A stretch of 23,038 nucleotides of DNA. It comes from Planctomycetota bacterium (GTDB lineage: Bacteria; Planctomycetota; Planctomycetia; Pirellulales; Pirellulaceae). Where the stretch lies: contig JAPLNJ010001221.1 in the NCBI GenBank assembly GCA_026692885.1, positions 1 through 23,038 of the forward strand, read 5' to 3'. The stretch's first letter is position 1; every line of letters starts with the position of its first letter. Positions 6,503-15,452 of this stretch are shown one piece after another. The notes under the pieces are model-generated. The model ran no database searches and had not been told where the DNA came from. It worked only from the letters and a program-made list of their open reading frames with translations. Position numbers and translations under genes: made by a program.

Positions 6503-9500
6503 CTACTTCCCTTCCCTCGCCCACTGCTTCATCAGCTTGATGTTCTTCTCGATTTCCGCGTCGCCCTTGGAGCCAAGGTAGGCGGCCATGTCGCTGTCGT
6601 AAAGGGACTCGGACGCCGGCGTGCGTCCCTGGTCGCCGGTCTGCTCCATCCAGAGGTCCAGACGAGCGCGAAGATCTTTGAGAGTCGTCGCCTGCGCCGG
6701 GTCAGCAGCCAGGTTATGGATTTCCCAAGGATCGGCCTGCACGTCATACAATTCCTCCGGCGGACGTGTCGGCGCGAGAATCAGCCGCTGCGTTGCGTCG
6801 AGCTGCCCTGCCGCCTCAGCCTCCCGCAGCGCGATCAGGCAAGGCTTGTGGTCCTTGTACGCGTTGGGCTGCAGGTACGGACGGAGTGACAGAAAATTGC
6901 GGATGTATTTCCACTGTCCGGTACGGACGCTACGGATACGGTCCACCGTCTCATCGGCCCGGTCGCGTGCGGCGAAGACCGCATCCCTCGGCTTGTAGTC
7001 CGTCGCTAAAACGTTCCGCGCCTGCATTTGGGCCGGAACCGGAATATTCGCCAACGCGAGCGACGTCGCGGCCATGTCGATATGCTCGATGAGGTCCGTG
7101 CGCCTCTGTCCCTGCGCGAGGCCCGGGCCGCTCACCACAAAGGGAATGTGCGTCCCTTCGTCGTACAGGAACTGTTTGCCACGCGCATGGCTCACCCCGT
7201 GGTCGGAAATGAAAAAGACAACGGTCTGCTCAAGGATGCCCTCCGTGCGCAATCGCTCCACGATTTCACCGACATACTTGTCCGTGATGCGCACGGCATC
7301 GAGTGTGGCCACCCAGTCAGCGAGCATGGCCGGGGTCCGGGGATAGTATGGTGGAAGCGACAGGTTGTTGGTTGCCGTAGAGCTGCCGAGCTGTTGTCGC
7401 GCCTTGGCGAGTTCGTCCGGCAGGTCACGGGTCTTGCCGCCGAGAAGTTGGATCTGCGCAAAAAACGGTTGCCCCGTCCTGCGCCCCGACCAGTCTGTGC
7501 CGTCGTAAACCCGCGCGTCGGACTGGAAGTTGTAGTCTGTCTTCCCCTTGCGCCGAGCCGGATGGTATCCGCCGTTGCACGTATAGTAACCTGCCTGCTG
7601 GAAAAGGTGCGGCACTGGTTCAACGCCTGACGGAAGATAAGTCTTCTCCTTACCCCTGCCACTGCGATGGTTCTGGGCGCCGATACTCGTCTGATACATG
7701 CCGGTGATCAAGGCTGACCGTGAGGGAGAGCAGATGGGCGCTGTGACGAATGCCCGTTCGAAAAGTACACCCCTGGCTGCGAGCCGGTCAACATTCGGCG
7801 TCTGGATCGTCTGGTCGCCGTAGCAGCCGAAATGCGGCGACATGTCCTCCGCGACAAGCCAGAGGATGTTCGGTCTGTTGTCTTCTTCACAAATACCGCT
7901 GCAACGTTTCAGCTCGACGGGCGGCACGACCGTTTGCTCGAAGCGGTTGCCAGCGATGATTCCGCCGTGGAAGCTGTCGAGCCGGATGGCGACGGAACCG
8001 GGCCGGATGAAGGTGTTGCCGGTGATGACGATGTTGCTGAAGGGGGGCGCGCCGCCGTTGTAGGTGTGCGTGTGCATCGAGACCGCCGCGCCGCCCGGCT
8101 GGGGATTCACGTCCACGAACGTGTTGCCGGTGATTGTGATGTCACGCGCCACGCCGCCCTCGACGTAGGGGAAGTCGCTGTTGATCTCGATGCCGCAACC
8201 CTGGCGCGCGAACAAGCAGTTGCTGACAGTGCCGGGACCGGACTGGATCAGCAGCCGCTGGTAGTTGTCCTGGAAGTCGCATCGCGATACCCGCCAGTCG
8301 GCACACGCGTGATCCGGCCATTCGACAATCGCGTTCGTGAAAGCCGCGACCGGCCGGTCCGCGATCACAACCCGGCCTTCGGTGCCAGCCACGCAGGCTT
8401 CGCCGAGCGGCTGGCCGGTGTTTCGGTCGCGGAACAACAGCCGGTCGCCGGGGGCGGCGTCGCGCATGACGGTGCGGTCAAACTCGCCGCTGCGCACGAA
8501 CGTCACCCGGTCGCCCGCCAGGCTTTCGATGTGGCCCCAGTAGCCGTGGAAGTTGGCAATGTCGTCGGTCGTGTGGCGGATCACGACGCCGTCGAGCATC
8601 GTGCCGTGGCGAGTCGCGTTGAACATGAACCCTTCGCCGCCTTGCCACTGGCTGGTACCGGGACGCGGGCCGAAATAGCAGTTTCGCCAGACGTGTGCTC
8701 CGTAGCCGCCATACTCGGCGCCCCACGCTTTGGCGGCGTAAACGCGGATGCCATCCATCGTCAGTTTGGCGCAGCGGACGAGTTCCAGCGAGGAGGTGAC
8801 GGTGTAGATGCACGAGAGGCCGTCCCCGACTCGCAGGAGGCCCGTATCGCGGATGGTGTCGAGCAACTTCGTGTCGCCCATTGTCACCCAGCAGCGGCCC
8901 TCGGTGGTGGCCTGTGAGATTCGTTGGTACTTGAGATGGACGCCGCCGGCTTGCATCGCATACAGCGGCGCGCAAAACGTGCCGGCGGCCGTGAAGGGGA
9001 TGACGCGCTGTTCGAGTTTGTCGTTGAATGTTGCCGGCACAGTGATGCCGGGCGAGAGTTGCAGCTCGATCCGGCTGTTCGCGAAATCGAACTGCGTGAT
9101 GCGGCCCTCGACGTGGCCGCGGGTAGCGCGATCGATCGTCGCACCCTTGAAGAGGATATTGCGGCAGTCCTTGAAGCCGATGCAGAAGTGACAGCTCGGC
9201 GCCTGATCGTCCGGCAAGTCGAACCAGAACGTCGCCCCGGCGGCGTCGATGGCAAACGGATGTGCGTCGTCGCGCAGGAGGTCGGAGAACTCGAGGGGAT
9301 AGATTACACCGTCGCGGCCCCACTGCTCTTTCCCGAAGCGATAATCGCCGGGCGGGATCGTCACCGAGTCCGCGCCCGACTCGAACGCCTTGCGCACCAG
9401 CGGCACCACGGCTGTACCCTTGTCGCGCTGCGTTTGCATTTCGGCGTCGGAGAACTGCGGACCAGATGGGGCGTCGAAGGTAAAGTTTGGCGGCTCGGCT

Positions 9501-9559
9501 GCAACCAGGGCCAGCGGCGACACCAGCAGGACCGTGAGGGCGATAATGAAGTGGGTCAT
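6503..9559 (-). CDS. Beta-helix (possibly GH110-like) domain fused to a sulfatase
   Basis: The single 1,018-residue frame starts with a signal peptide (MTHFIIALTVLLVSPLALVA). A right-handed parallel beta-helix fills roughly residues 25-555, with rungs such as DITITGNTFVDV and NIVITGNTFIRP. A TDDIANFHG motif (D332, D333, N336, H338) resembles the DD-x-x-N-x-HG active-site region of GH110 alpha-galactosidases. From residue 562 (RPNILWLVAEDMSPHFGCYG) a complete type I sulfatase follows. It has C-S-P-S-R at 610-614, whose Cys610 would become formylglycine, and metal ligands E571/D572 and D786/H787. The sulfatase has no signal peptide of its own, so export depends on the fused leader. The start overlaps the previous stop as ATGA. 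Likely role: removing sulfate, and perhaps sugar, from a sulfated glycan. The sulfatase call is firm; GH110 is only a suggestion. Confidence 0.88.
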   Translation of the reverse strand: MTHFIIALTVLLVSPLALVAAEPPNFTFDAPSGPQFSDAEMQTQRDKGTAVVPLVRKAFESGADSVTIPPGDYRFGKEQWGRDGVIYPLEFSDLLRDDAHPFAIDAAGATFWFDLPDDQAPSCHFCIGFKDCRNILFKGATIDRATRGHVEGRITQFDFANSRIELQLSPGITVPATFNDKLEQRVIPFTAAGTFCAPLYAMQAGGVHLKYQRISQATTEGRCWVTMGDTKLLDTIRDTGLLRVGDGLSCIYTVTSSLELVRCAKLTMDGIRVYAAKAWGAEYGGYGAHVWRNCYFGPRPGTSQWQGGEGFMFNATRHGTMLDGVVIRHTTDDIANFHGYWGHIESLAGDRVTFVRSGEFDRTVMRDAAPGDRLLFRDRNTGQPLGEACVAGTEGRVVIADRPVAAFTNAIVEWPDHACADWRVSRCDFQDNYQRLLIQSGPGTVSNCLFARQGCGIEINSDFPYVEGGVARDITITGNTFVDVNPQPGGAAVSMHTHTYNGGAPPFSNIVITGNTFIRPGSVAIRLDSFHGGIIAGNRFEQTVVPPVELKRCSGICEEDNRPNILWLVAEDMSPHFGCYGDQTIQTPNVDRLAARGVLFERAFVTAPICSPSRSALITGMYQTSIGAQNHRSGRGKEKTYLPSGVEPVPHLFQQAGYYTCNGGYHPARRKGKTDYNFQSDARVYDGTDWSGRRTGQPFFAQIQLLGGKTRDLPDELAKARQQLGSSTATNNLSLPPYYPRTPAMLADWVATLDAVRITDKYVGEIVERLRTEGILEQTVVFFISDHGVSHARGKQFLYDEGTHIPFVVSGPGLAQGQRRTDLIEHIDMAATSLALANIPVPAQMQARNVLATDYKPRDAVFAARDRADETVDRIRSVRTGQWKYIRNFLSLRPYLQPNAYKDHKPCLIALREAEAAGQLDATQRLILAPTRPPEELYDVQADPWEIHNLAADPAQATTLKDLRARLDLWMEQTGDQGRTPASESLYDSDMAAYLGSKGDAEIEKNIKLMKQWAREGK

Positions 9560-12177
9560 GGCTTCTTGGCTTCCCTGAGTTGGAATTCTTCGATGGTGGG
9601 GACTTCGCTGGCTTGAAGGATGTTCAGGCGGAAGTGTTGCGCCGTAACCGGCGGGAAGTCAAACGATTTGGCACCGGCGATGGCGGTGCCGGTCACGAGT
9701 GGCTTCCACGTGTCGCCGTCCTTGTACTCGATGGCGAATTGTTCTGTGCGGGGGAATTCCAGTTCCTTGATCACCGCGCGATTTACCGGTGTCGGTGTTC
9801 CGAGATCCACTTCGAGCCAGCCGTTGCGCGAGTTCGGCGCTGCACCCCAACGTGTGGCCTCGTCGCCGTCGAACGCTTGCGCGGCGTTGTACGCGGCGCT
9901 CCAGACGCTCGAGGCTCTTGCCGGTTTACCGTTCGAGACGGCGGACGTGTCAACTTTGGCTTTCCTGAGACCGTGAGGGTTGATATCGGCGGGATCGAAA
10001 GCCAGCGGTGCGATGATGGGGGCCGGTGGGTTGTCGCCGGTGTAGAGCAACGCTTCGACGCCTTGAGCCAACGTCAATTCGTAAGAACCGGGGCCGAGCG
10101 GCTTCAGCGGGACGGTGGCTTTGACTTCGCCGGTGAGAGATGGGGCGACCCGACAAGGTTCGCCTGCCAGACTCTTGATGCGGACCCACTGTGTCTTACC
10201 GGCTTTGCGTTCGGCACTGACCAGGAAGGCGCCTTCGGCGCGCAAGTTGTGGAAGACCGCGTTGGTCCACGCGGCGGGGACAGCGGGGAAGACGCGGATG
10301 ACGCCGCTGTGGCTTTGGAGGAGCATGTCTTGGAGCGAGCGGGCGAGGACGATGGAGCATTCAATGACCGGGCTGCCTTCGATGTACATGGTGTTGGGAC
10401 GGACAAAACGTTTGTCGGCCATGTGCTGGTGGATGCTGGCAATGGCGTTGTCGCCATCGCCGAGCGCGGCGTAGAGCGACGCGGCGGCGGCACGCGACCA
10501 GCCATACACGCCGCGGTTTCCATCCACGGTGAGCCAGTGGTGGATGGATTTATAGAGTAGATCGCGGGTGGTGGGGTCGTGGGCGTCCATGATGTGGAGC
10601 GGGTGGACCATGAGGATGTGCGACCAGTGACGGTGGGATTTGGTGAATGCCATGTCGGCGCCGACGCGCAGGCCGGTTTCGTCAACAGGGTACGGGGTGA
10701 GTTGGGCGAGCGTGTCGCGCCACTTGGGCAGCAGCGGGTCGTCGAGCCGGTAACGCTGGTTCAACTCGATCAGCGTCTGGCAGCCCCAGCGGAGAAGCGC
10801 CAGGTTGTAGTTGTTGTCGGCGGCGTTGCCATATTCAGGCGAGTGCAACACCGGCAGGTGGAGCTTGCCGTCGTCGCCTTTCTTCAGGATGCGAAGGTAG
10901 AGATTGATGCTGCCGCGCAGCAGCGGATAGAACGCATGCTGGCTTTGGTTCGTGATCAGCGAATGGTCCATTGAGTACCGGTAATGCTGCCAGTAGTTGT
11001 GGAGCGCCCAGGTGAAGTCGCCGGGGTTGATATAGTGCTCCGGCGCGCACGAACCGTCGCCGCGCAAGCCCTCGTAACAGGTCGTGTGCGGGACGGTGGC
11101 GCAGTCGTCGAAGCCGTAGATGTCTTTCGCGTTGCGGACGAAGTTGGCGCGCTTGGCGTCGAGAAAGCGGACGAACGATTCGCCGAGTTCGAGTTGGTTG
11201 GCGGCGTAAACCGGCAGGTAGAGCGTCTGGATGTTGAGGTTCCACCAGATACGCGGCCAACCGGTGTCGCGGAACCACGGCCCGAGCAGATCCACCGGGA
11301 CGCGGTCGGGCCGCGAGGCCGAGGCGAGCTTGTAGAACTGAATCCAGTAGAAACTCTCCAACTTCGGATCGGGAACCGACACGAAACTCTTCGGATACAG
11401 TGCCTGCCACCACTCCCGGTGACTCGCCACAAGTTTGTCGAGGTCTGCGCTCGCGGTCTTCTGGACGGTCGCGACGACATCCCGGCGCGCTGAGTCGCCG
11501 GGGAACGAGTCGGCGATGCTGAGATAGACGCGGCGGCCTTTCGGCGTTGCAATTTCTTTCCAAGCCGTGGCGAATTCGCCGCAGGCATGACGGGGCTGAA
11601 TGCACACCGGCAGGCCGTCAATCGTCTCCGTCGTGGCCGGTGGGTTGGGCGGGTCTTTGAATTTCTGCTGGTTGCGTGTGTCCTGGCCATGACCGGCCTG
11701 CCAGACGAACTTCGCGTCTTTCTCGCCGTCGCTGGTTTCGAGTTCGAGAATCATCGCCATCACGTCGGTATGGATCAGCGTGCGAAACTGAAGCGTGCCC
11801 TTGTCGGTCGTGACGGTGCCGCGCACCTAGGCGTTCCAGAGATCGATGCGCATCGTGCCGTCCTGGATGTTGCCGCTGGTTTCAAGCACGAGACCGCCGA
11901 TGGGCAGCCGGCTGTTGTCGCGCCGGTGCTCGGTGACATCGGCGCGGCCCATTTCCCAGCGCAGCCGGTTCTCGCCGTCGCGGTAGATCATCGCGCCGAG
12001 CAGACCGTTGCCAAGGAACGCACCATAATCAAACTGCGTCGGCAGCGTCTCCCAGACCAAATCGTGCCGGTTGAGGAATGCGGGCCAGTCCACTTCGTCG
12101 GTCACGAGTTCGGCAGCGTGCAGCGCGGCCAGCGGCGCCAGTAGCAGGGCGGTGACGAGGATGGTAATGGTTTTCAT
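9556..12177 (-). pseudogene. GH95-type glycosidase with discoidin-like domain, split by one TAG
   Basis: ATG 12177 opens a signal peptide (MKTITILVTALLLAPLAALH) and FDYGAFLGNGLLGAMIYRDG, the start of a GH95-like beta-sandwich. After 116 residues a TAG (11827-11829) follows LWNA. The same frame then runs open for 756 more codons. These contain the GH95 (alpha/alpha)6-barrel signatures WNLNIQTLYLPVY, HSPEYGN (probable acid Glu) and SHRHWSHILMVHPLHIMD. The C-terminal ~140 residues form an F5/8C (discoidin, CBM32-like) domain ending in IEEFQLREAKKP. Read through, it would be 873 residues, a normal length. GTG follows the TAG directly, so reinitiation is possible, but that product would lack a signal peptide and part of the sandwich. 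GH95 enzymes act on alpha-L-fucosides or alpha-L-galactosides. It overlaps its neighbours by ATGA at both ends. Confidence 0.8.
11827..11829 (-). other. In-frame amber codon interrupting the GH95-type gene
   Basis: The codons are TGG AAC GCC TAG GTG CGC GGC ACC. Reading frame, composition and domain content continue unchanged on both sides, so a single substitution (for example GAG or AAG to TAG) explains it. No frameshift is involved. A sequencing error cannot be excluded from the sequence alone. Confidence 0.85.
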
Positions 12178-12659
12178 GATTGCTCCATCATTCGAGCGGC
12201 CGGTAGGTGAAGGAATGGAAAGATGTAGAACTTGCCGTCATGTTTGATCAGATCCGGCGCCCAGATTGACCCCGATTGATTCGTCACGGCACGCGCGAGT
12301 GGTCGCCACGTCCGCAAGTCCTTTGAGTGCCACACCAGCAATCCCGGCTGAAACTCAAAGCTCGAGTGCGTCAGGTAATAGTCGCTCCCGTTCTGCAGGA
12401 TCGACGGATCAGCCCAATTGCCCAGCAGCAGCGGCTTGGCCGCTGTGGGACGGGGCGTGATGAAACCGGCGGACGGAGCCATCGCGTCGGCGGCGTGCAG
12501 CACGGCCAGCAGCGTCAGCAGCAGGGCTGCGAAGGTAAGGCACGGCCGAAAAATAACTCCCTCGCCCCGGTACTCCGGGGAGAGGGGCGGGGTGAGGGGC
12601 CGAGAGGCAAATGCGGAAGTTACTTTTCGGCCGATCCTAAGGGGTGCGAGTTTGTTCAA
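12174..12659 (-). pseudogene. GH43 glycosidase, truncated after the first blades
   Basis: The frame contains a hydrophobic signal-like segment (CLTFAALLLTLLAVLHAADA) followed by NWADPSILQNGSDYYLTHSS, whose Asp is the GH43 catalytic base. LLVWHSKDLRTWRPL and SIWAPDLIKHDGKFYIF come next. It then breaks off at FPFLHLPAARMMEQS with TGA 12174-12176, after about 90 residues of a five-bladed propeller that needs about 300. The other two catalytic acids are missing. The first ~37 codons before the signal segment are translated from a palindromic repeat (12543-12633), and no in-frame ATG or GTG starts closer to it. So both ends are damaged. The stop overlaps the GH95 ATG (ATGA), and GGAG inside its last codons serves as the GH95 ribosome binding site, which may explain why this stub persists. 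GH43 members act on arabinans, xylans or galactans. Confidence 0.7.
12543..12633. repeat. Palindromic element with 16-base terminal inverted repeats
   Basis: CGGCCGAAAAATAACT (12543-12558) and AGTTACTTTTCGGCCG (12618-12633) are inverted copies with one mismatch. Between them lies a GC-rich core with CCCCGG-TACT-CCGGGG and runs of CCCTC/GAGGG. It occupies the 5' end of the GH43 remnant and supplies its first codons (PLTPPLSPEYRGEG on the minus strand). It resembles a small non-coding mobile palindrome; no target duplication was recognised. Confidence 0.65.
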
Positions 12660-12683
12660 GTGTTATTCCTCAATGTGCGGGTT

Positions 12684-14909
12684 TTATTGCTCTTTTCCGT
12701 TCAGTGTTTCTGCATCTCTAACCGGAGGTTCTTTTTCGTTGATATACGCCTGGATGTTCAATGTCTCCTGCGCCACGCTTTCCAGACGCTTTCTGTAAGC
12801 CCTATTGTAGATTTCCTTGTCTTCGGGTGTCATGCCTTCCGTCCAGTCTCCGGAATGTGGCAGTGCCAGGTCGATCCAACAGGAGATTTTGTCCATTTCT
12901 TCGCGCGTCATCTGCACCTTCTCGTGGCCCTTTTCAAGCAAGGAAACCAGAGGACTGAGCGAGGAACCATGTGAATAGGGTGGTATCATCTCCGGCACAG
13001 ACCAACGGCCTATCCAATTCAGATACCTGGATTTTTCCGCGATGATTCCCAGCACCTGTCCAGTGTCATTGGCGGGAGCTGCGGGCCTGTCGGTGGAAAT
13101 CAGCGCATGGTACGCCTGGTTCCAAAACTTGCGTGCAGCGCCGTCCCAGACCGGCGTGGACCGCAAGTCGGGCGGCTTGGTATCGCCCCCCTGGTGGCAC
13201 TTGACGCACTTGGCATCGAGAATCGGCTGGATCACCTGAGGAAAACTGAAGCCCTTGCCCGTGATGTCATAAAACGGCTCAAGCGGTTTGATTCCAGCCT
13301 TCAGGGCCAGCGATGTCTGCTCGTTGGAAACCGCTTCATTCTTGTTCTCGTGGCAGCCCGTGCAACTGAAGACCTCACCTGGCATCAGTGTTGACCAGGA
13401 ACGCATGGTCTGCACGACATGCCCGTTCGTATCGATCGCCTGGAAGTACACGGGCGTGCGAGCCGGAACTTCGAAGGCCACCGAGCCGTCCCCGAAAACA
13501 GGAGCTTCTCCCAGGACACGTTTCACATCCCAGGCAGCCAGATCACTGATGGTGGAGGGCCCGTGTTTGCGTCCTATGTCTGTGGCCATGAAATCCAATG
13601 CCACCACCCGGATCCTCTTCACGGTGCCCCGCTTGATGCCCTGCAGCCCCGGCCCGCGATAGATGTCCTGAATGGTAAAGACACCGGTCTTCTTACGCCA
13701 GTCTGAGAAGTCGGGCAGCTGCGGGGGAATCGGGCGCGGGGCCAGCGGAACAGGCTGGTTGCAGGAGATGGCCGGGTCCGCGGCGATGAGCACCCGTTCC
13801 CCCCTGATGTTCATGAAATAGATCCCAAACCGTTGCTGTCCCCCGGGCCGGAATGTCACCAGGTAGTTCTCCTCGTCCAGCGGGTAAGGATACTGCCATT
13901 GGTCTCCGTCCTGACCGTACTGATCGACCTTAATGACGCCCTCGGGCCTCCGGACCGGCGCCACCAGCGTCACGCCGCTCGTTTCCTGCCGACCCCTGGA
14001 TGGATCAATGATGGCCAGCTTGCCGCGTTGCTGGGTATGGTGGCCGGAAAGGATGGCCAGGACCTTCCCTGTCCCCGGAATCCCGCGGGCGTGAAGAATG
14101 CTCGTCGGAAAATACGAGTTGTTGCCGTAATACTCGGTTTGATGCGCACCGTTCGGGTACATCTGGAACAGGGGCTGCGGATAGATCTGGCCGCGGTCAT
14201 TGTATTCCCATCGCGTATAGGTGACGAGCCCGTTCCCTGGGTGAACCTGAGGGAAGTTGGTATTGACCTGGTCGAAGCCGATCCGGCGCATGTATTTCCC
14301 GTTCTTGTCCATCACATACATGCTGCTCACGCTCACGTGCCAGCAGTCCACGTTCTGGAAGCATCGCGTGGAACTGAACATGATGTTGCCGTCGGGCAGG
14401 TAAACCCCCTCATAGTCGGCCACGCCCTGGCCAAAGGTCAGTTGGCGCACCTTGCGCGTTTCGAAGTCCATTTCGTATAAGTGGTAGTCATCCCCGCGCG
14501 CCGACTTCTTCCAGGCGAAGAGGATGCGCCTGCCGTCATACGACACGTCCGGGTCACGGAACACGCCGTCTTCATCATGGATAAGGGTTGTCTCTTTGGC
14601 TGCAAAATCATCGCCCGTCTCCAACAGGCAGAGGCTGGAGCCGCCCGTGAAGTTGAACTCCTTCACCACGCCGTTTGGATTGAGAGTATCTTCGTCGCTC
14701 ACAGCATCTGTATAGGCATAGTGTGAACCGCCCATATCGAAATGCTTAGTAAAGACAATCCGCTTCAGCTTTGCCGCGTGCGGTGCCAGCAGCCCGCGTC
14801 TCTGGTCGGCAGGAATCACCACGGATCCCTCGGGCGCGGCTGTCAGCGGCTGAACAAACGAAGCCAACAGGCAGACGCCAGCGAGATGGGTTGTGAGTCC
14901 TGTTCTCAT
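12684..14909 (-). CDS. Secreted dihaem protein with PD40-like repeats and hydrazine-synthase-alpha-like domain
   Basis: The 741-residue protein has a signal peptide (MRTGLTTHLAGVCLLASFVQ), then TolB/PD40-type beta-propeller strands: DPDVSYDGRRILFAWKK, YEGVYLPDGNIMFSSTRC, QVHPGNGLVTYTRW. Residues ~425-525 (KRGTVKRIRVVALDFM, ARTPVYFQAIDTNGHVVQTM) match my recollection of the middle domain named after the alpha subunit of anammox hydrazine synthase. It ends in haem c motif CTGCH (516-520); a second, CVKCH, is at 568-572. Such proteins occur widely in non-anammox planctomycetes and relatives, so this is not evidence of anammox. It is probably periplasmic, in electron transfer or an oxidoreductase. 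Start ATG 14909 has only a weak AAGAGAAAG upstream. About 20 bases separate its stop from the GH43 remnant start, so co-transcription is possible. Its base composition appears less GC-rich than the glycosidase genes. Confidence 0.82.
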   Translation of the reverse strand: MRTGLTTHLAGVCLLASFVQPLTAAPEGSVVIPADQRRGLLAPHAAKLKRIVFTKHFDMGGSHYAYTDAVSDEDTLNPNGVVKEFNFTGGSSLCLLETGDDFAAKETTLIHDEDGVFRDPDVSYDGRRILFAWKKSARGDDYHLYEMDFETRKVRQLTFGQGVADYEGVYLPDGNIMFSSTRCFQNVDCWHVSVSSMYVMDKNGKYMRRIGFDQVNTNFPQVHPGNGLVTYTRWEYNDRGQIYPQPLFQMYPNGAHQTEYYGNNSYFPTSILHARGIPGTGKVLAILSGHHTQQRGKLAIIDPSRGRQETSGVTLVAPVRRPEGVIKVDQYGQDGDQWQYPYPLDEENYLVTFRPGGQQRFGIYFMNIRGERVLIAADPAISCNQPVPLAPRPIPPQLPDFSDWRKKTGVFTIQDIYRGPGLQGIKRGTVKRIRVVALDFMATDIGRKHGPSTISDLAAWDVKRVLGEAPVFGDGSVAFEVPARTPVYFQAIDTNGHVVQTMRSWSTLMPGEVFSCTGCHENKNEAVSNEQTSLALKAGIKPLEPFYDITGKGFSFPQVIQPILDAKCVKCHQGGDTKPPDLRSTPVWDGAARKFWNQAYHALISTDRPAAPANDTGQVLGIIAEKSRYLNWIGRWSVPEMIPPYSHGSSLSPLVSLLEKGHEKVQMTREEMDKISCWIDLALPHSGDWTEGMTPEDKEIYNRAYRKRLESVAQETLNIQAYINEKEPPVRDAETLNGKEQ

Positions 14910-14934
14910 AGTTGTTCGTGCTTTCTCTTGATGT

Positions 14935-14956
14935 CAAAGGGGTCCTGACCCCTTTG
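14935..14956. repeat. Perfect 10-bp palindrome upstream of the dihaem gene
   Basis: CAAAGGGGTC and GACCCCTTTG are separated by CT. The AAAGGGGTC-GACCCCTTT core is the kind of short palindrome often dispersed through planctomycete genomes. It lies 26-47 bases before ATG 14909 and could fold in the leader RNA, but a repeat origin is simpler. Confidence 0.7.
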
Positions 14957-15452
14957 ATTTGCCAAGTCGAATGCCTGCCGCGGCACCGATCCTGGTAGCA
15001 GTACGGCGATTAAGCCGACCAGGTCACCGCAGTTAGCGTGTTCTTGAAACTCCGACCGGATCGGCGATTCCGGTCCACGTTCAGTTCGGGGAGCGCTCAA
15101 CGGCTCTCGGCCTTGCGCGCCGCGAGGGCCTCCTTGGCGACTTTGGTTGGCTGAGCATCGGGATGCCCGCCAGCAATGTCCTTCAAGATCGCTATTGCCT
15201 CAGACCATCCACGGCAAGAACTGGCCATGCCCATCGGACGGCAAGGACTGTCAAGAGACGTACGCGACGCGAGCTCCGTCTGCCCGAACGACAGCCGTCA
15301 CCCGGCCGCCGCCAAATGACCTTCTATTCTTCGCACGCCCGATCGGCGGCTCGGGTGCACGGCCTTGTTCGGGCACGAGGTTTCTTGAATTATCGCATTG
15401 GATTAAAGAACAACGACTGCCGTATCTGCCCGCGTCGCGATAGCTCCAGGCA
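14957..15452. other. Intergenic stretch with minor gene debris
   Basis: No convincing gene is visible here. On the minus strand, TGA 15097-15099 closes a short frame reading SEAIAILKDIAGGHPDAQPT then KVAKEALAARKAESR. It resembles the last helices of a TPR-type protein and is probably a C-terminal scrap. The rest (about 15200-15450) shows only short, unassignable frames. Confidence 0.35.

Noticed and set aside
12684..14909. Evidence for anammox metabolism
   Set aside because: Only a hydrazine-synthase-alpha-like domain is present. No other hydrazine synthase subunit or hydrazine dehydrogenase is visible, and the domain is known from non-anammox bacteria.
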